Source of the DNA: an uncultured Dokdonia sp.
GTDB lineage: Bacteria > Bacteroidota > Bacteroidia > Flavobacteriales > Flavobacteriaceae
Direction: 5' to 3'
Assembly (NCBI RefSeq): GCF_947492815.1
Contig: NZ_CANLOB010000030.1
Span: forward strand, 1 to 61,934
Length of the DNA: 61,934 nucleotides
The position numbers and the translations under genes are program-made. Below are positions 19,526 to 28,509 of this stretch, piece by piece. Every line of letters begins with the position of its first letter. The first letter of the stretch is position 1. The notes beneath the pieces were generated by a model. The model was not told the origin of the DNA, did not search any database, and was given only the letters and a program-made list of their open reading frames with translations.

Positions 19526-21346
19526 TTAAAATGTACCAATGTACTTTGTGAGACTTTGCTCTTTAGATAATCCTAGCTTTTTACGTAGTCGTGATCTAGC
19601 AATCAGAATACTATGAGGCGTTTGATTTGTAATAGCAGAGATGTCTTTTGTAGATAATCCCAACCTTAAAAAAGCGCTTATCTTTTTTTCATTAGATGTA
19701 ATTGTAGGAAACTTTTTTAATAAGTTATGGTAGAAATTTACGTGAACTTTTTCAAAAACATGCTGAAATTCTTCCCAATTATAACTTGCCAATGAGGCTT
19801 TAGTTTCATTTATAATTGCTGTAATCTTAGAACTTGCATCTTTATCTTCGCTCGTGTGACGAATATCATTCAACTTTTCTACAAGTGACTCGTAATGCTT
19901 TTTTTGTTGTAATAACGACATTGCATTTGTAGTGAGTTCTTTTTCTTTTAACTTTAATTCAAGTGCAATTATTTCCTTCTCTTGTTGTTGTTGTTTAGAA
20001 AATATTTTCTCATTCTTAAGACGGAGTTCAATAAGCGCATTACGATCTTTTTCTGAAGTAATTTCTAATTCTTTCTGTTTTAATAAAAATGTATTCTTCT
20101 TTCTATTATAAAATCTATTATAGTAAAAATACAATATCACCAAAAGACTTACCAATATCCATATAATAGTATTCCTCCTATGTATACTATTTTGTGATAT
20201 AAGCTGTTGAATCTCTTGTTCCTTTTGACTGGTTTGATATTTTGCATCTAGCTCAAGCATGATACTATTCTTATCTTCATCAAAAATATCTTTGATAATA
20301 GCTATATATTCATTTTTCAATCGGATGCTATTTTCTAAATCACCATTGAGTTCATAAGCTTCTGCTAAATTCCGAGTGGCATCTTCAAGGTGATATTGTA
20401 AACCTATTTGACATGCAAGTTCATAGGTTTGCTTTCCAAATTGAATAGCTTCTTCATAACGATGTATAGCTGTATAGAGTGTTGTTAACTCTTTAAGAGA
20501 TGCCACTTTTCGTCTAGGAATAGAAGCCCAATCTTCTATACGCATAGCTTTATTTAAATATATTTCTGCCTTTTCATACCTTCCATTTATAATATAGGAC
20601 CTACCCAGATTATGATAGATAAGTGCCTCACTAAATGGCTTGTCTTTAATAGCCATGGGAATAGTAGATTCAAGAAGTGCTACTGCATCTTCACGCTGAT
20701 CATTTACATCATAAGCTAATGCCAAATTTAATGACATTGCTAACTTTGTATTTATAAAACTATCATCAAGTTCGTTTGCCGCAAGCGATGCAAACTCCAT
20801 ATATTCAACCGCCTTCTTACCATTACCTTGTAGTCTATATATATCGGCGATTCCAGAAAAAGCATATGCTTTTTTCTTATTGTCTTTTAGCGTATTTGCC
20901 GTCGGTATGTTTTCTAAATGAAGTGCTATAGCATCTGTAAATTTACCATCATCTGAAAGCATGTATGCTTTAAGGCTATTAAGACTATAAAGGTTATTTT
21001 GATCAGCGAGTTGTTTATTGATATCATACCCTATTGACAAATAATAAGATGCTGAATCTTTATTTGATTTTATATGATAATATTTTTTTGCCAAGCTTAC
21101 TGCAGCTCGAAGCTGCATATTATCCATCGCTTGATCAGAAGCTATTTGGTAACTTTTTTTAAGATGAAAAAGTGTAGTATCTATTTTTTCTGATGAAAAG
21201 GTGGTGCTTATTTCATAGTGCGCATTGACAAGTTCACTTGGATCTTTGCTTATCGCTATAACCTGTTGCAAACTGTCATAAGTTGATTCTTGCGCAAAAT
21301 TAGGCAGCGCAAAAAGACAACACAATAATGTGATGATTTTTGACAT
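19526..21346 (-). CDS. TPR sensor with membrane helix and LuxR-like HTH
   Basis: 606 residues: signal peptide (1-18, ending in FAQ), a run of tetratricopeptide-like helices (about 20-370), one membrane helix (about 395-412), a charged coiled coil (about 415-500), and a C-terminal helix-turn-helix (about 545-606) with NEKKISAFLRLGLSTKDIS, then SRLRKKLGL, typical of GerE/LuxR-type HTH. This Bacteroidota architecture puts the sensor in the periplasm and the DNA-binding end in the cytoplasm. Its targets are unknown. It is divergent from the DUF6503 gene at 21470, a plausible target. Confidence 0.8.
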   Translation of the reverse strand: MSKIITLLCCLFALPNFAQESTYDSLQQVIAISKDPSELVNAHYEISTTFSSEKIDTTLFHLKKSYQIASDQAMDNMQLRAAVSLAKKYYHIKSNKDSASYYLSIGYDINKQLADQNNLYSLNSLKAYMLSDDGKFTDAIALHLENIPTANTLKDNKKKAYAFSGIADIYRLQGNGKKAVEYMEFASLAANELDDSFINTKLAMSLNLALAYDVNDQREDAVALLESTIPMAIKDKPFSEALIYHNLGRSYIINGRYEKAEIYLNKAMRIEDWASIPRRKVASLKELTTLYTAIHRYEEAIQFGKQTYELACQIGLQYHLEDATRNLAEAYELNGDLENSIRLKNEYIAIIKDIFDEDKNSIMLELDAKYQTSQKEQEIQQLISQNSIHRRNTIIWILVSLLVILYFYYNRFYNRKKNTFLLKQKELEITSEKDRNALIELRLKNEKIFSKQQQQEKEIIALELKLKEKELTTNAMSLLQQKKHYESLVEKLNDIRHTSEDKDASSKITAIINETKASLASYNWEEFQHVFEKVHVNFYHNLLKKFPTITSNEKKISAFLRLGLSTKDISAITNQTPHSILIARSRLRKKLGLSKEQSLTKYIGTF

Positions 21347-21469
21347 TTTTAGTTGGGTATTATATAGCTATATCTAGTGTATAGATAGCATATATGTTAT
21401 ACAATTTATAAAAAACAGATAGGAAAAGCAATTATAGTATATTTAACCCGCTTTAGACAAAAAGGAATT

Positions 21470-22231
21470 ATGGCAGAAAAGAACAAATCAGACTTTACAG
21501 TTTATATCATAGGAATTGCGATTATAGGTTTTATATCATTTAAGATTATTGGCTATATCTTACCTGATCAAGAGCCTAATTACACAGGAACTTCTTTATT
21601 AGAAGCTGTGATGGACAGAAATGGAGGAAAAGAAGCATGGAATGCTATAGAAAAGATGTCTTATAAGAAAAACTTCAAACTATATAATGAAGACGGATCT
21701 ACCGAAATAGACCGTAAAGAAACACATATGTATGATTTCTCACAAGGAACAGCTAGAGAGATAAACTGGTCTGAAAATGACACTAGTTATTCATTACGTA
21801 AAACGGCTACTGCTATTTACCAATTAAAAAACGGAATTGTAGATACTACCGTTACAGCTACTCAATTACAATCAAAACTCGATGCGGCTACTTTTGTAGT
21901 GGGACTTCCCTATACTCTTGATGATTCTTCAGCAACACTCACCTATGAAGGAATTACAGAATTTCAAAAGAAATCATGTCACGTCTTAAAAATCACCTTT
22001 GAGGGCTCTAAAGATATATGGAGACATTATTATGAAGAAAAAACACTGTCTTGGATAGGCTATTGGGTACACACATCAGATCATTACAGTCTTATCATTA
22101 ATGAAGAAATGATAGAAGTAGACGGGTTTACGCTTTCGCGAAAGCGTAAAAGTTACAGAACCGATGCATCACAAAACCCTACATATTTAAGAGCAACTTA
22201 TGAATACAAAGCATATCAAATAGAAAAGTAA
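21470..22231 (+). CDS. DUF6503-type membrane-anchored protein
   Basis: 253 residues with one N-terminal membrane helix (about 11-30) and a soluble beta-rich domain of the kind named DUF6503 (an LLEAVMDRNGGKEAW start, central FEGSKDIWRHYYEEKT). This family has a lipoprotein-localisation-like fold in general appearance and no known reaction. Near the C terminus the residues TLSRKRKS are written by a 24-bp perfect palindrome centred on TTTCGCGAAA (22127-22150). It stops 2 bp before the convergent AraC gene. Confidence 0.65.
   Translation: MAEKNKSDFTVYIIGIAIIGFISFKIIGYILPDQEPNYTGTSLLEAVMDRNGGKEAWNAIEKMSYKKNFKLYNEDGSTEIDRKETHMYDFSQGTAREINWSENDTSYSLRKTATAIYQLKNGIVDTTVTATQLQSKLDAATFVVGLPYTLDDSSATLTYEGITEFQKKSCHVLKITFEGSKDIWRHYYEEKTLSWIGYWVHTSDHYSLIINEEMIEVDGFTLSRKRKSYRTDASQNPTYLRATYEYKAYQIEK
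22127..22150. repeat. TTTCGCGAAA palindrome, 24 bp
   Basis: The 16-bp core is extended by TTTA and TAAA to a perfect 24-bp palindrome inside the DUF6503 gene (TLSRKRK). Confidence 0.85.
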
Positions 22232-22233
22232 TA

Positions 22234-23676
22234 TTAAGCGACACCTCGTTCTAATTTCATAAATTGGGAAGGCGTAAGATTACTAAAACGCTTGAATGAT
22301 TTATTAAAAGTAACTTTATTATTATATCCTACTTCGTAGGCAATATCAATAATATTAAGATTCTCTTTATTAGATCTTAATAAATCCATAGCTTCCTCTA
22401 CTCTATATTTATTTATCAACTCAAAGAAATTAAGATCAAAGTGCTCATTAATCACTTGAGATGCATTATGACGTGTTGTTCCTAATCTTTCGGCTATCGT
22501 TTCAAGTTTGATAGAGTTTTGGCGATATACTTTTTCTACTTCGAGTAAACGTACTAACTCTTCCTTGAGTTCGCTAGAGAAACTAGGTGTTAATCCAGAA
22601 TTTTTATATTTAACAACTTTCTTTTTGAGAGTTTGTACAGTCCCAACAAGTACTTGAGGGTTTGCATATGCAATATAACCTATATACAGTACTAAAAATG
22701 ACATCGCCACAAATTGAAGACTTGAAGCTGCATCTTTAAAATTATTCTCTTGAATAAAAATAAACGCATACAATACATAAGAAACTGCATATACAGAATG
22801 AATAATCATAATAGTACGCTGAAGTCTTACTTTCTTAGGAGTAATCTTAGCTGATTTCTTAGCATTTTTACGGTACAACATAAATGTAAAATAACCATAT
22901 ACAAAAAGAGATATAATTTTTATAGCCGTTATATACCATATATATGGATGTGGTTCATATTGCCCTACTCCCATCATTACTTTTAATTTCTCTTCTGCAG
23001 ATAGGCTATAAATCGGTATAAATACAATGATAAATCCAAGTGTTGGTAATAAATGTATTAAATCTGTTTTTTTGAATTTATAATTTTCTGTAATTCTTTT
23101 AAAATAGAAATATAACACCGGACCATACATAAAAGACAAGAATGTTGACATGTTTTGTGTATGTGGAAGTGTATATGTAAAATTACTTACGTAAAGTGTT
23201 GTATGAATTAAGAAGAACGAATGCATTAACACAAATAATCCAATGAGTCCATTAGCTACTCTATCTGTTTTCCTTCTAAGGTTCAATACAAATGCAATAA
23301 AAAAGCCAATGAGTCCTACATATAAGTATATAAATGAAGTAACACCAAATTTTACTTCGTATTTATCCTTTAATGCAATAAAATCTGGATTGTCATAAAT
23401 ATAATCATACGCCCCATTCTTTAATACTGTAAAATCACCTGTTGCTAAAATGTACTTTTCAAGGTTTTCTATAGCTAAACCTTCATTACCATCTTCTAAG
23501 TATTCTAGTGATTTATTTTTATAGGCAAGTGCTGCTAGTTTTTCTTCTTCTGTTTGAAGTGTAATTTGTGGATTATCACTATTAGAATCATCTGAAGAGA
23601 AGATTCCAAAACTGGATAGACTAAAGAATAAAGTCAGTATAAAGACTGTTCTAAATGTATTTTTAAGGACTTGCAT
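22234..23676 (-). CDS. AraC-family regulator with multi-pass membrane sensor
   Basis: About 480 residues from the ATG at 23676. An upstream in-frame start at 23703 would add nine residues before the signal-like segment, so the inner start is preferred. Order: N-terminal hydrophobic signal, short extracytoplasmic region (about 25-95), seven or so membrane helices (about 95-345), then an AraC HTH (about 375-480) with RLGTTRHNASQVINEHF and IDIAYEVGYNNKVTFNKSFKRF. Such proteins sense an envelope or extracellular cue and act on DNA from the membrane. Candidate sites lie upstream at 23751-23857. Confidence 0.85.
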   Translation of the reverse strand: MQVLKNTFRTVFILTLFFSLSSFGIFSSDDSNSDNPQITLQTEEEKLAALAYKNKSLEYLEDGNEGLAIENLEKYILATGDFTVLKNGAYDYIYDNPDFIALKDKYEVKFGVTSFIYLYVGLIGFFIAFVLNLRRKTDRVANGLIGLFVLMHSFFLIHTTLYVSNFTYTLPHTQNMSTFLSFMYGPVLYFYFKRITENYKFKKTDLIHLLPTLGFIIVFIPIYSLSAEEKLKVMMGVGQYEPHPYIWYITAIKIISLFVYGYFTFMLYRKNAKKSAKITPKKVRLQRTIMIIHSVYAVSYVLYAFIFIQENNFKDAASSLQFVAMSFLVLYIGYIAYANPQVLVGTVQTLKKKVVKYKNSGLTPSFSSELKEELVRLLEVEKVYRQNSIKLETIAERLGTTRHNASQVINEHFDLNFFELINKYRVEEAMDLLRSNKENLNIIDIAYEVGYNNKVTFNKSFKRFSNLTPSQFMKLERGVA

Positions 23677-23750
23677 ATTGGATGGTATTATGTATATGAA
23701 CAACTTAAAGGTACAAAAATGTCGTACATAACCAAGAAATGCAGTATAAC

Positions 23751-23857
23751 CCGATAAAAGTTTACATTAAAATTCATGAATCCCAAAGTTTACCTTTTGT
23801 TTTTTATTTTTTGCAATCAACTAATAAACAGCAATTTAAAAAGTAAACTTTTGTCGG
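23751..23857. promoter_or_regulatory. repeated AAAGTTTAC sites, possible operator
   Basis: Two 15-bp arms (CCGATAAAAGTTTAC at 23751-23765 and GTAAACTTTTGTCGG at 23843-23857) are inverted repeats matching at 14 of 15 positions. A third half site, CAAAGTTTAC, lies at 23784-23793. The group sits 75-180 bp upstream of the AraC-type regulator and downstream of the acyl carrier protein gene. Autoregulation is an inference. Confidence 0.4.
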
Positions 23858-23975
23858 ATACGGAAATATTTAAAGTAAATTATGATCGGTTTAAATAAGT
23901 GTTAAAATTGCAATAGTTTCAATCAAACATGTTTTTTTATATAAAAATTGATAAAAATCCGTGTTTTCCAATGTG

Positions 23976-24230
23976 TTATTTAGCAACTTTTTGACTAATA
24001 ATTTCTAGTGCACTAGCTACGGTATCCATTTTTTCGATTTCATCATCTTCTATTGTAATATCAAAATGATCTTCTACATCAAGAACTACGTCAACTAAGT
24101 TTGCTGAATTTATATTTAGTTCGTTTATTAAATGACTATTAGGGGTGATATCATCTACAGAAACATCTTCAGGTAAATAAATTTTAATAATCGTTTTTAA
24201 TGCGTCATAGTTATCTGTATTCATAGTCAT
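23976..24230 (-). CDS. acyl carrier protein of the polyketide operon
   Basis: 84 residues, four-helix ACP size. The phosphopantetheine-bearing Ser is Ser42 in LNINSANLVDVVLDVE, where the common D-S-L is N-S-A. Downstream acidic helix II (VVLDVEDHFDI) is typical. An alternative ATG two codons in (24224) is equally possible. It begins 12 bp after the ketosynthase stop and is the last gene of the operon. It likely carries the acyl starter chain for the type III synthase; it is not the housekeeping AcpP by context. Confidence 0.85.
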   Translation of the reverse strand: MTMNTDNYDALKTIIKIYLPEDVSVDDITPNSHLINELNINSANLVDVVLDVEDHFDITIEDDEIEKMDTVASALEIISQKVAK

Positions 24231-24242
24231 CTAGTTTTTGGT

Positions 24243-25520
24243 TTAAGAATTAAATTTTTTAAACAACATACAGCAATTTACATCTCCAAAACCAAAACTT
24301 GCTTTTGCTGCTATTTGTATATCTCTAAAAATGGTTTTATTTGGTATTTTATTTTCTGCTACAATCGCTGTGATGTCTGGATGAATATCATTACAATTAC
24401 TGTTTCCAAAAACCATTCCATATTGTAACTCTAAAATGGTAGCAACTGTTTCTATACTTCCTGCTGCTGCAAGGCAATGACCAGTCATACTTTTAAGCGA
24501 ATTAATATAGGGGAAGTTATCTCCTGATCTTCCTAATGCTTCGCTCCAATTTTTTATTTCGGTAGGACACATTCCTGTTGCGGTAAGGTGGCCATTTATA
24601 GTGTCTATATCATTTGGATTTACAGTTGTATCTTGTAATGCATCTTTGATACAACATTGTACTGCGTTACTATTGGGTGCAGTCATACTACCCGATTGGC
24701 GTTGTCCACCACTATTTACGGCACCTCCTAATACTTCTGCATAAATGGTAGCATTTCTTTCAAGCGCACTTTCTAGGCTTTCTAAGACTAAAGCTCCTGC
24801 CCCACTTCCAGGTACAAAACCACTCGCATCACTTTGCATAGGTCTACTTCCCTGTTCTGGTTGATCATTATGCTTTTTATTTAATACCCGCATGGCATCA
24901 AACCCTCCCCATATATAAGGTCCTGCATCATTGCATCCGCCTACAAGCATACGTTTTGCATAGCCATTTACAATACGATCATATCCCATTAAGATACTTT
25001 CAGTACCAGTAGTACAGGCACTAGAATTAGTGGTTACTTGGTTTCCACATCCTAAATACCCTCCTAAATAGGCACTTATACCACTTGCCATGGTTTGAAT
25101 CACTGTCGTACTCCCTAATCGTTTTACTTTACCTTCATCTGTAAGATAAATGGCTTTTCTAAATTTTTCTACACCAAGAAGGGAAGTTCCAAAAATGATC
25201 CCACTATCATAATCTACGGTTTCCTTATCAGTTACTGAAAGCCCTGCATCGTTCCATGCATCGACACCAGCAATCATTCCATAGGTAATTCCTGTCGCTT
25301 CTAAATCTCTTAATTGTAAGGGTGTAAAATACTTTTCTAATAATCCATCAGGAATCTCCGGTTGTCCAGCAATTTGGCATCCGAAATTCAAATTGGCGAG
25401 TTCTTGTTGAAATCGTATACCAGAAATACCTTTTTTAATAGCTTCTGTAAACGCAGAAATCCCTACACCATTTGGCGCACAAACTCCCAATCCGGTAATC
25501 ACTACTCTTTGCTTACTCAT
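24243..25520 (-). CDS. beta-ketoacyl-ACP synthase (KAS II-like)
   Basis: 425 residues, thiolase fold. The catalytic triad is visible: Cys169 in NSSACTTG, His311 in NGHLTATG and His348 in SMTGHCLAAAG. It should condense acyl-ACP with malonyl-ACP. Its ATG overlaps the stop of the FabZ-like gene (ATGA), so it is translationally coupled. Being a second KAS in a dedicated cluster with its own ACP, it probably builds or extends the acyl starter used by the type III polyketide synthase. Confidence 0.9.
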   Translation of the reverse strand: MSKQRVVITGLGVCAPNGVGISAFTEAIKKGISGIRFQQELANLNFGCQIAGQPEIPDGLLEKYFTPLQLRDLEATGITYGMIAGVDAWNDAGLSVTDKETVDYDSGIIFGTSLLGVEKFRKAIYLTDEGKVKRLGSTTVIQTMASGISAYLGGYLGCGNQVTTNSSACTTGTESILMGYDRIVNGYAKRMLVGGCNDAGPYIWGGFDAMRVLNKKHNDQPEQGSRPMQSDASGFVPGSGAGALVLESLESALERNATIYAEVLGGAVNSGGQRQSGSMTAPNSNAVQCCIKDALQDTTVNPNDIDTINGHLTATGMCPTEIKNWSEALGRSGDNFPYINSLKSMTGHCLAAAGSIETVATILELQYGMVFGNSNCNDIHPDITAIVAENKIPNKTIFRDIQIAAKASFGFGDVNCCMLFKKFNS

Positions 25521-25951
25521 ACTTTAAAAATGCCTGCTAATTTGCCTTGACAGACTAATTCACTAGCTTGATTATATAATTTTACGTTACATTTTAATTT
25601 ATTAAATCGGAAGTAATCTACTTCTGAAGTAACGGTTACTCTTTCATTGGGAAGCACCGGTTTTAAAAAAGAAACATCGGCACTTGTAAAAGCAATTTGC
25701 ATGGTATGCAAAGAAGCTTTATCCTTCAGTAAATAAATTCCCAAAGACACAAGTCCTATTTGTGCCATACACTCAGTTAAAATCACACCAGGGGTTACTG
25801 GATGGTCTTTAAAATGTCCTTTATAAAAAAAAGCCTCTTCTTTAAATGTGTACGATCCTTTAATATATTGTTCCGTCACCTCTTCTATGTCGTTTACGAA
25901 CAAAAAAGGCTCTATGTAGGGCAGCAACGCTATGATTTCTTCTGTATTCAT
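25517..25951 (-). CDS. FabZ-like 3-hydroxyacyl-ACP dehydratase
   Basis: 144 residues, one hotdog fold. The FabZ active-site pattern is present: His46 in GHFKDHPVTPGV and Glu60 in ILTECMAQ, 14 residues apart as in FabZ. Expected reaction: water removal from 3-hydroxyacyl-ACP. Coupled by 4-bp ATGA overlaps on both sides (SDR upstream, KAS downstream). Confidence 0.85.
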   Translation of the reverse strand: MNTEEIIALLPYIEPFLFVNDIEEVTEQYIKGSYTFKEEAFFYKGHFKDHPVTPGVILTECMAQIGLVSLGIYLLKDKASLHTMQIAFTSADVSFLKPVLPNERVTVTSEVDYFRFNKLKCNVKLYNQASELVCQGKLAGIFKV

Positions 25952-26742
25952 CGTATATGATCTCCTCCATCTACAGGAACTATAGCTCCATTAATCCAAG
26001 ATGCTTCATCTCTACATAACAGGTATACTGCATTTGCGACATCTTCTGGAAGTGTGAGCCTACCGTAAGGGTTTCGTTCTATTGATTTTTCTTTCATGAC
26101 ATCACTTCCTGGTATTAATCGTAAACTTTCTGTGTCTGTCACTCCTGCTTGGATACAATTTGCTTTGATATGTATGGGTGCAAATTCTAACGCGATACTT
26201 CGTGTAATGCTTTCTAAAGCTGCTTTTGCCACCGCAACGGCGCCGTATTGTTTCCACGCTTTACGACTTCCTTCGCTAGTAAATGCTATGACTCTAGCAT
26301 CTAATGTGAATAGGTTCGCTTTCGCGAAAGCGGATACCCAATCATACAAACTGATCGCCATCGCATCTACAGTACGCATAAAATCGTCATTACTCAATAC
26401 CGTTCCTTCTGAATCGTATAAAGGTTTTAGGTTTCCTCTTGCCACACTATGTATGAGTGCTTTTACTTGGGAATCGCCTATCGTTTCTAAAAGTTCTGAA
26501 ACTACCTGTGTACGTTTTTCAGCATTTAAAGCATCGGTATTAAAAGTGATGACTTGTACATCCAAAGACTTCATCTCTTGAACTGCTTCCTCAAAAGTAG
26601 CAAGTACGCTTCTCCTACTCCGATGTACAATACAAATATGCATTCCTTCTCGTGCGAGTTTTTGAGCAGTAGCAAGTCCTAAACCGCTACTACCCCCTAA
26701 AATGATCGCCCATTTACCGATATAGTCTTGTTGTGTGGTCAT
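25948..26742 (-). CDS. SDR oxidoreductase, FabL-like (enoyl- or ketoacyl-ACP reductase)
   Basis: 264 residues, Rossmann fold with GGSSGLG (16-22). The catalytic Tyr166 and Lys173 are separated by six residues (Y-x6-K), the spacing of enoyl-ACP reductases. The stretch around it (VAKAALESITRSIALEFAP) resembles Bacillus FabL more than FabG, which has Y-x3-K. This favours enoyl reduction of the growing chain, but a ketoreductase role is not excluded, and no other reductase is in the cluster. It starts 7 bp after the synthase gene. Residues SAFAKAN are written by the 16-bp palindrome at 26317-26332. Confidence 0.75.
   Translation of the reverse strand: MTTQQDYIGKWAIILGGSSGLGLATAQKLAREGMHICIVHRSRRSVLATFEEAVQEMKSLDVQVITFNTDALNAEKRTQVVSELLETIGDSQVKALIHSVARGNLKPLYDSEGTVLSNDDFMRTVDAMAISLYDWVSAFAKANLFTLDARVIAFTSEGSRKAWKQYGAVAVAKAALESITRSIALEFAPIHIKANCIQAGVTDTESLRLIPGSDVMKEKSIERNPYGRLTLPEDVANAVYLLCRDEASWINGAIVPVDGGDHIR
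26317..26332. repeat. TTTCGCGAAA palindrome, 16 bp
   Basis: Perfect CGCTTTCGCGAAAGCG inside the SDR gene, read AFAKA. Confidence 0.85.
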
Positions 26743-26749
26743 GTATTGT

Positions 26750-27802
26750 TTACCATTTTAATAAAACACGTTGTGCAGAAAATCCTGGTCCAAAACTTAG
26801 CATAATTCCGATATCATTTTCAGGTAAATTCTTATCTAAAAATCGTTCTAGAACATATAATACTGTAGCGCTACTCATATTTCCGTATAGACGTAAGACT
26901 TCTTTTGTATCATCTATATTCTTCCCTAATTTACCAAAAAGATCTTCTACAGTCTCTACAATTTTTCGTCCGCCGGGATGAAAAATTAAATGTTGTACTG
27001 CTTGTATGTCTAGGTTATTTTTTTCTAAAAATGGGTGAATAATATCAGGAAATTGTGCTGCTATCGTATCTGGCACTTGTTGATCTAAAATCATTTGCAA
27101 TCCTGTATTGACAAGCTTAAACCCCATCATGTGTTGTGCATCATAAAAGTGATACATTTCTGTGTCTACGATTTCTGGGCCAGTGTCTTCTTCTTTTGAA
27201 GATAATAAAACACAGGCGGCACCATCTCCAAAAATAGCTGCGCTTACGACATTTACCATAGAAAAATCTGTATGCTGAAATGTAGCTGTAGGGCTTTCTA
27301 TGGCGATTACAGCAGCTCGTTTTCCTGGATTTGCTCTTAAAAACTCATTGGCGTATACTACTCCAGAGACACCTGCTGCACAGCCCATTTCTGTAACTGG
27401 TAAACGTACAATATCTTGTCTTAGTTGTAACTTATTAATTAAATAGGCATCTAGCGATGGAATCATAATACCCGTACAACTTACGGTAATAATATAGTCT
27501 AATGTTTGTGGATCCCATTGTGCTTTGCTAAGCGCTTTTTTTAATACTTGTTCTCCTAGTGTAACAACTTCACGGGTATAAATATCATTTTTTTCTTCAA
27601 AGCTTGTTGCTGTAAACACTTCTTCTGGAGCCATAATACTATAGCGTTTATCGACAGCAGCATTTCCAAAAATCTTTTTTACTTTTCGTTTAAAACGATC
27701 ATCTTGATCGTGTAACCACACATCAAGAAAGGGAATTATTTCATCGGTAGTTCTATGGTATTTCGGAAGTTGTTTTGCTACAGTCGTAATTTTTACATTC
27801 AT
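26750..27802 (-). CDS. type III polyketide synthase
   Basis: 350 residues from the ATG at 27802, the normal size for chalcone/stilbene-synthase-like enzymes. An upstream in-frame start at 27844 would add 14 residues and lose the ATGA coupling with the methyltransferase. The triad is Cys141 (TEMGCAAG), His275 (LIFHPGGRK) and Asn308 (YGNMSS). It condenses an acyl starter with malonyl-CoA and cyclises the chain, giving resorcinols, pyrones or phloroglucinols. The order oxidoreductase, methyltransferase, synthase resembles the actinobacterial srsABC phenolic-lipid operon (synthase, methyltransferase, flavin hydroxylase). The product is therefore guessed as a methylated, oxidised alkyl-resorcinol or quinone. 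Confidence 0.92.
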   Translation of the reverse strand: MNVKITTVAKQLPKYHRTTDEIIPFLDVWLHDQDDRFKRKVKKIFGNAAVDKRYSIMAPEEVFTATSFEEKNDIYTREVVTLGEQVLKKALSKAQWDPQTLDYIITVSCTGIMIPSLDAYLINKLQLRQDIVRLPVTEMGCAAGVSGVVYANEFLRANPGKRAAVIAIESPTATFQHTDFSMVNVVSAAIFGDGAACVLLSSKEEDTGPEIVDTEMYHFYDAQHMMGFKLVNTGLQMILDQQVPDTIAAQFPDIIHPFLEKNNLDIQAVQHLIFHPGGRKIVETVEDLFGKLGKNIDDTKEVLRLYGNMSSATVLYVLERFLDKNLPENDIGIMLSFGPGFSAQRVLLKW

Positions 27803-28509
27803 AGGGTTTTGATTAACCACAGGTATCGAAATGCCCACTTCCAAGTAATCTCAGAATGTTTTAATTTCAATTGTTGTGCAACTTTTTTTAGTTCATGCTT
27901 TTTAAATCCACTTGCTATCGATACAAGTCCATCATTTTTAGCCACGTGGCTCTTGATAAAAATACGACTAAATAATATAAATAACTTATAAGCGATTTTA
28001 CTTCTTTGTAAGTCGTTTATGACAACAGCAACTTGCGCTAGTATGACAAATTGTTTCATAAAAATAAGAATCTCTGAATCTTTAAAATGATGTAATGTGA
28101 GTGTACATATAATGACATCACAAGTAAAAGACTCTCGATCAATGGTTAATATATCTTTCTCTATAAAACGTATGTTTTTATAGGGTTGAGACATTTCTTT
28201 TGCCATTGCGATACTATGCGTGCTTACATCTATTCCGACAAGGTTTATTTCTATACTTTGAGATGTAAAATAATCTGCTATGAGACGAAGTATCTCACCG
28301 TCTCCACATCCCACATCTACAATTGTCCATTGTTTTTTGGATGGGTTTTCTTTAAATAGATGTTTTAGGGCTTTAAGGGTAATTGTATTACCGCCAAGCA
28401 TTCTATTTGTTTTAGAAATATCAAAAAGTGCTTCTTTTAAATCTAATGGAGCTATCTCAGGATCGTCCATGAGTTCTCTTTCAGTAGCTCTATAAGTCAA
28501 GTCTCTCAT
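27799..28509 (-). CDS. SAM-dependent methyltransferase (UbiE/UbiG-like)
   Basis: 236 residues, class I methyltransferase fold. Motif I is VDVGCGDGE (64-72), the acidic residue ending strand 2 is in VGIDVS, and the post-strand-4 motif is ICTLTLHHF. Likely methylates a hydroxyl or carbon on the polyketide ring. Coupled by ATGA overlaps to the oxidoreductase upstream and the synthase downstream. Confidence 0.85.
   Translation of the reverse strand: MRDLTYRATERELMDDPEIAPLDLKEALFDISKTNRMLGGNTITLKALKHLFKENPSKKQWTIVDVGCGDGEILRLIADYFTSQSIEINLVGIDVSTHSIAMAKEMSQPYKNIRFIEKDILTIDRESFTCDVIICTLTLHHFKDSEILIFMKQFVILAQVAVVINDLQRSKIAYKLFILFSRIFIKSHVAKNDGLVSIASGFKKHELKKVAQQLKLKHSEITWKWAFRYLWLIKTL

Noticed and set aside
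26096..26581. 161-codon open frame antisense to the SDR gene
   Set aside because: The minus-strand gene has complete SDR motifs; the antisense product has none.
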